A stretch of 64,000 bases of DNA. Source: Paramecium sonneborni. Its lineage: Eukaryota > Ciliophora > Oligohymenophorea > Peniculida > Parameciidae. The DNA is taken from positions 605,062-669,061 of the forward strand of contig CAJJDN010000033.1 of assembly GCA_905182985.1 (NCBI GenBank), in the 5' to 3' direction. Under the pieces are notes generated by a model. The model was not told the origin of the DNA. It was given only the letters and a program-made list of their open reading frames with translations, and did no database searches. Both the position numbers and the translations under genes were made by a program. This document shows, piece after piece, positions 61,591-64,000 of the stretch (position 1 is the stretch's first letter; every line of letters begins with the position of its first letter).

Positions 61591-63272
61591 TCCATTTATC
61601 GTAACGACTTTAATGTTGATAAAAATTCTGAGAAGGCCATTATTCAGTGAAAAGTAGGTTTTGATTATTATCAATAAAGAAGAATTATAAAATTATTACA
61701 ACCCCATATTATACAAAAGTTATTTTATATCATAAATAAATTATTTCATATGAATTATATTTATTTTTTTCCCCAACCCAAAATAATAAGTATCGCCCAT
61801 TGTTTGTAACGGTTCCATTTATATTCCAAAATTCACAATCTAATTATTCAACAACAGATAAAAATCCATTTTTTTTTACTTCAAGAATAATAATATGGCA
61901 CACATGTCGTAGGCATATAATTTTTTTCTCTTCATTATAAATTATAGGGAAATGAGCTATATTAATAAAAGTTCCATTAACTTTTTCAAATTTAACTTCC
62001 TTTTTTATATTTTCTTGAAATTTACCATCTTGAAATTCAAATACACATAAAATGTTTCTATTATATGGTATCCAAATAAATAAGTCTTCTTAAAGAAATT
62101 TGACGTGCATTCCAATTCCTTTTTCTAATTAAGTAACATCATACTAAAACTTCCATAATGCATTTGATTCCTTGATCCAAATTTTTATTTTTGAATCATG
62201 TCCGCTTGAAACCAATACTTTATCTGATTGATTTAAGCTTAATGAATGAACGCAACCGGTATGATTTTCTAATGAATATAGAAATTTTAATTCATTGTTG
62301 TTGAAATCTACATTCCATATTTTTATTGATTTATCTTGACTACCTGAAATTAATTAATCTTCTTTTTAAGTTAAGATTATACAAGTAATCAATCCTTTAT
62401 GCTCTTTGCCTGGTTTAGAACTTTACCATTGACTATTACTTTGTTATTTCCACATTCTAATTGTCTTATCAATTGATCCTGAGATGAAATAATTATTAAT
62501 CTGACTAAATACCAAACAACTCACGGCACTTGTATGTTCGAAAATTGAATGGGTTTTTTCTATTTTTCCATTATTAAAATTCCAAATTTCTATTTTCTTT
62601 CCATTTGTTGATACCATAAGCCTTCCTGCAGGATCAAATACAATTGCCTAACACTCTTCAGATTGTTCAATAGAATCATCAATTAATTATAATTTACAGG
62701 GAAATATTTATTGTTCTTAAAGTTATATTTTCTGATTGTCATAGGAGTAATCCATTCGGTTCAAAATATCATTACAATTTTGATAAAAACTAAAAGATTA
62801 AAATATTTATAGTGTGGAATTAACTTTTTTTCTCAAATTATCATTTGTACTTTTAATTTTATCTAATATATTAGCCAGATCATTCTAAGTTGATTATTTA
62901 GTTAACTCTTCATAGAAACTATAGACTTCATACTATAAACCTAATGTTTTTAAATTTTCCTCCCATTGATTTGAGTTATAAATCAATTTATCTAATAATT
63001 AGATGATAGAAGTTTTAAAATTATAGATTGTGCCCTAAAATTTCAATATTTTCTAAATATTTTATTCAATGTGATTTGCTATATCTTCTAAGTATTTTTT
63101 TTAATGATTTTCAATGTCCTGTTTAACTTTTTCAATCCCCTCCATCTTTCCATCATATTGAGAAAATTCAATACATTTCTAACACTTGAGTCTTTCAATT
63201 AATGTTAATTTATAATCTTGCAGAATCATCAACAAAGGCCTTTTGTGTTTGTTACAAATTAGATCCTCTTCA
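61591..63272. repeat. Contig-overlap duplicate, copy 2 (1682 bp)
   Basis: Exact partner of 59908-61589. This copy continues into unique sequence and so contains the whole WD40 gene. Confidence 0.93.
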
Positions 63273-63298
63273 TTTTCTTTCCTTTTTGGTTTAAACAT
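61730..63298 (-). CDS. WD40-repeat protein with Cys/His N-terminus and helical linker
   Basis: 522 aa in one exon, ATG at 63298. Residues 10-45 contain a partial zinc-binding-like pattern (ICNKHKRPL then LKCQKCIEF). Residues about 50-205 are coiled-coil (EKVKQDIENHQKKYLEDIA; LDKIKSTNDNLRKKVN). The C-terminal half is a WD40 propeller with good units: HTSAVSCLVFSQINNYFISG followed by SIDKTIRMW; HKGLITCIIL...SGSQDKSIKIW; HTGCVHSLSLN...SSGHDSKIKIW. The last blades are less regular. This B-box-like, coil and propeller layout is typical of large ciliate WD families and suggests a scaffold; the precise role is unknown. The gene lies tail-to-tail with the TPR gene. Confidence 0.88.
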
Positions 63299-63810
63299 TA
63301 TTAATTTAATTAAGTATAAACAAGGGTTGTGTTGATCACTTATTTAAGAAGGGTAAGAAACCTCATTAGTTTTTATCCTTTTTTTAGTCTACCCAATAGT
63401 TTGGATACACCATAATACTAGTATTAGGGTGATTGCAATGTTAAGTGTTCAAACTAATAAGAAGAAATAAGAAAAAATAAAAATAATCAAAAATCATATA
63501 TATACATAAAAATTCATCTTTCTTTTTAAAAGAACATAACTTTCATGTTCAAAAGTGAGAAAGCTGATATTAATAATATATTTTTTGGTTTGGTTTTTAC
63601 TACATGACCAAACAGTAGTATTATGGTTGGACTTCATATAAAATGCAAAGAAAATTGGTTCACCAACGCTAACTCTTGTCAGGGGATGGTGATAAAGGTT
63701 TGGTCCTGACACATCTCCTATCCCACCTTATTTAGCAGAATAATGGTAAGGGACGATACTTCATTAGGATTTAAAAATTAAAATTGTTAAAAAAGGTTGT
63801 ATATTTGAAA
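63299..63810. other. Gene-free stretch before the telomere-type tract
   Basis: The base composition differs from the rest of the window, with more G and C from about 63590 onward. A minus-strand frame at 63494-63712 (72 codons, MSGPNLYHHPLTRVSVG) uses no TAA or TAG glutamine codons and has no recognisable domain, so it is not called as a gene. This may be subtelomeric sequence or hold a noncoding RNA. Confidence 0.45.
63677..63711. other. Short perfect inverted repeat (hairpin)
   Basis: TGTCAGG (63677-63683) pairs with CCTGACA (63705-63711) around a 21-nt loop. In this less A+T-rich stretch such a stem stands out, but it is short, and no known RNA family is recognised. Confidence 0.4.
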
Positions 63811-63850
63811 GGGTTGGGGTTGGGTTTGGGGTTGGGGTTGGGGGTTGGGT
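63811..63850 (+). repeat. Telomere-type G4T2/G3T3 tract
   Basis: Seven consecutive units of 3 to 5 G followed by 2 to 3 T on the plus strand: GGGTT, GGGGTT, GGGTTT, GGGGTT, GGGGTT, GGGGGTT, GGGT. A mix of G4T2 and G3T3 is characteristic of Paramecium telomeres; Tetrahymena uses G4T2 only. The G-rich strand points to the right, as it would at a right-hand chromosome end. A second short piece (GGGGTTGGGT) occurs at about 63903-63912. Confidence 0.8.
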
Positions 63851-64000
63851 AAAGCCTACATGACGTTGTATTTTTCAAATGAATCGTCATTCTAAGTACG
63901 GTAGGGGTTGGGTCAAGAGGTTCGAAAAAGTTGAATTGCAAAAAACGCCATTTTTCACAAATTTTGATACATTTTTACATACAAATCCAAGGTTTTGTTA
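63851..64000. other. Sequence beyond the telomere-type tract
   Basis: 150 bp of mixed composition follows the G/T tract to the window end, so the tract is interstitial as assembled. No gene, tRNA or repeat is recognised apart from the short GGGGTTGGGT piece. Confidence 0.5.

Noticed and set aside
63494..63712. 72-codon minus-strand ORF
   Set aside because: It has no TAA/TAG glutamines, unlike every gene here, and no domain; it lies in the non-coding stretch before the telomere tract.
63915..63930. tRNA T-loop-like GGTTCGAAA
   Set aside because: No acceptor, D or anticodon stem can be built around it.

Overview
The window looks like macronuclear DNA of a ciliate, most probably a Paramecium species or close relative. 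Long reading frames appear only when TAA and TAG are read as glutamine and TGA is kept as the sole stop. They are interrupted by introns of 19 to 32 nt with GT...AG ends. The DNA is very A+T rich, genes are tightly packed, and a mixed G4T2/G3T3 telomere-type tract lies near the right end. A standard-code ORF search finds only fragments here. Gene models below were built by hand with the ciliate code; for each intact model the exon lengths were checked to sum to a multiple of three.

Region 1 (1 to 34.4 kb) is a normal gene-dense block. It holds a helical TPR-like protein, three MORN-repeat proteins (two with N-terminal MGxxC lipidation signals), coiled-coil proteins, an LRRC56/ODA8-type dynein-arm assembly factor, an F-BAR-like protein, a three-repeat Myb factor, a secreted coiled-coil protein, a WD40 protein, a membrane-anchored M16 protease-like protein without its zinc motif, a DENN-domain protein, the histone acetyltransferase HAT1, an E2 fold that has lost its catalytic cysteine (next to a decayed E2 copy), a hybrid histidine kinase and a multi-pass membrane protein. 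Common themes are cilia and cortex (LRRC56, MORN), membrane traffic (F-BAR, DENN, Rab relic) and chromatin (HAT1, Myb).

Region 2 (34.4 to 56.7 kb) is a gene graveyard. Only relics broken by frameshifts or in-frame TGA codons can be read: Sec24, an HDDC2-type HD-domain phosphohydrolase, a long P-loop protein, a histone H3 variant and casein kinase I. The rest shows coding-like scraps or nothing.

Region 3 (56.7 to 64 kb) holds a TPR gene with about 23 repeats, each separated by its own short intron at the same codon position. Seven or eight of these 130-bp exon-plus-intron units are essentially identical. It is followed by a WD40 gene, a gene-free stretch of less A+T-rich sequence, and the telomere-type tract.

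Three single N characters (1318, 41798, 61590) are each flanked by perfect direct repeats of 1142, 1147 and 1682 bp. These are almost certainly unmerged contig overlaps, so the genes inside them are counted twice.
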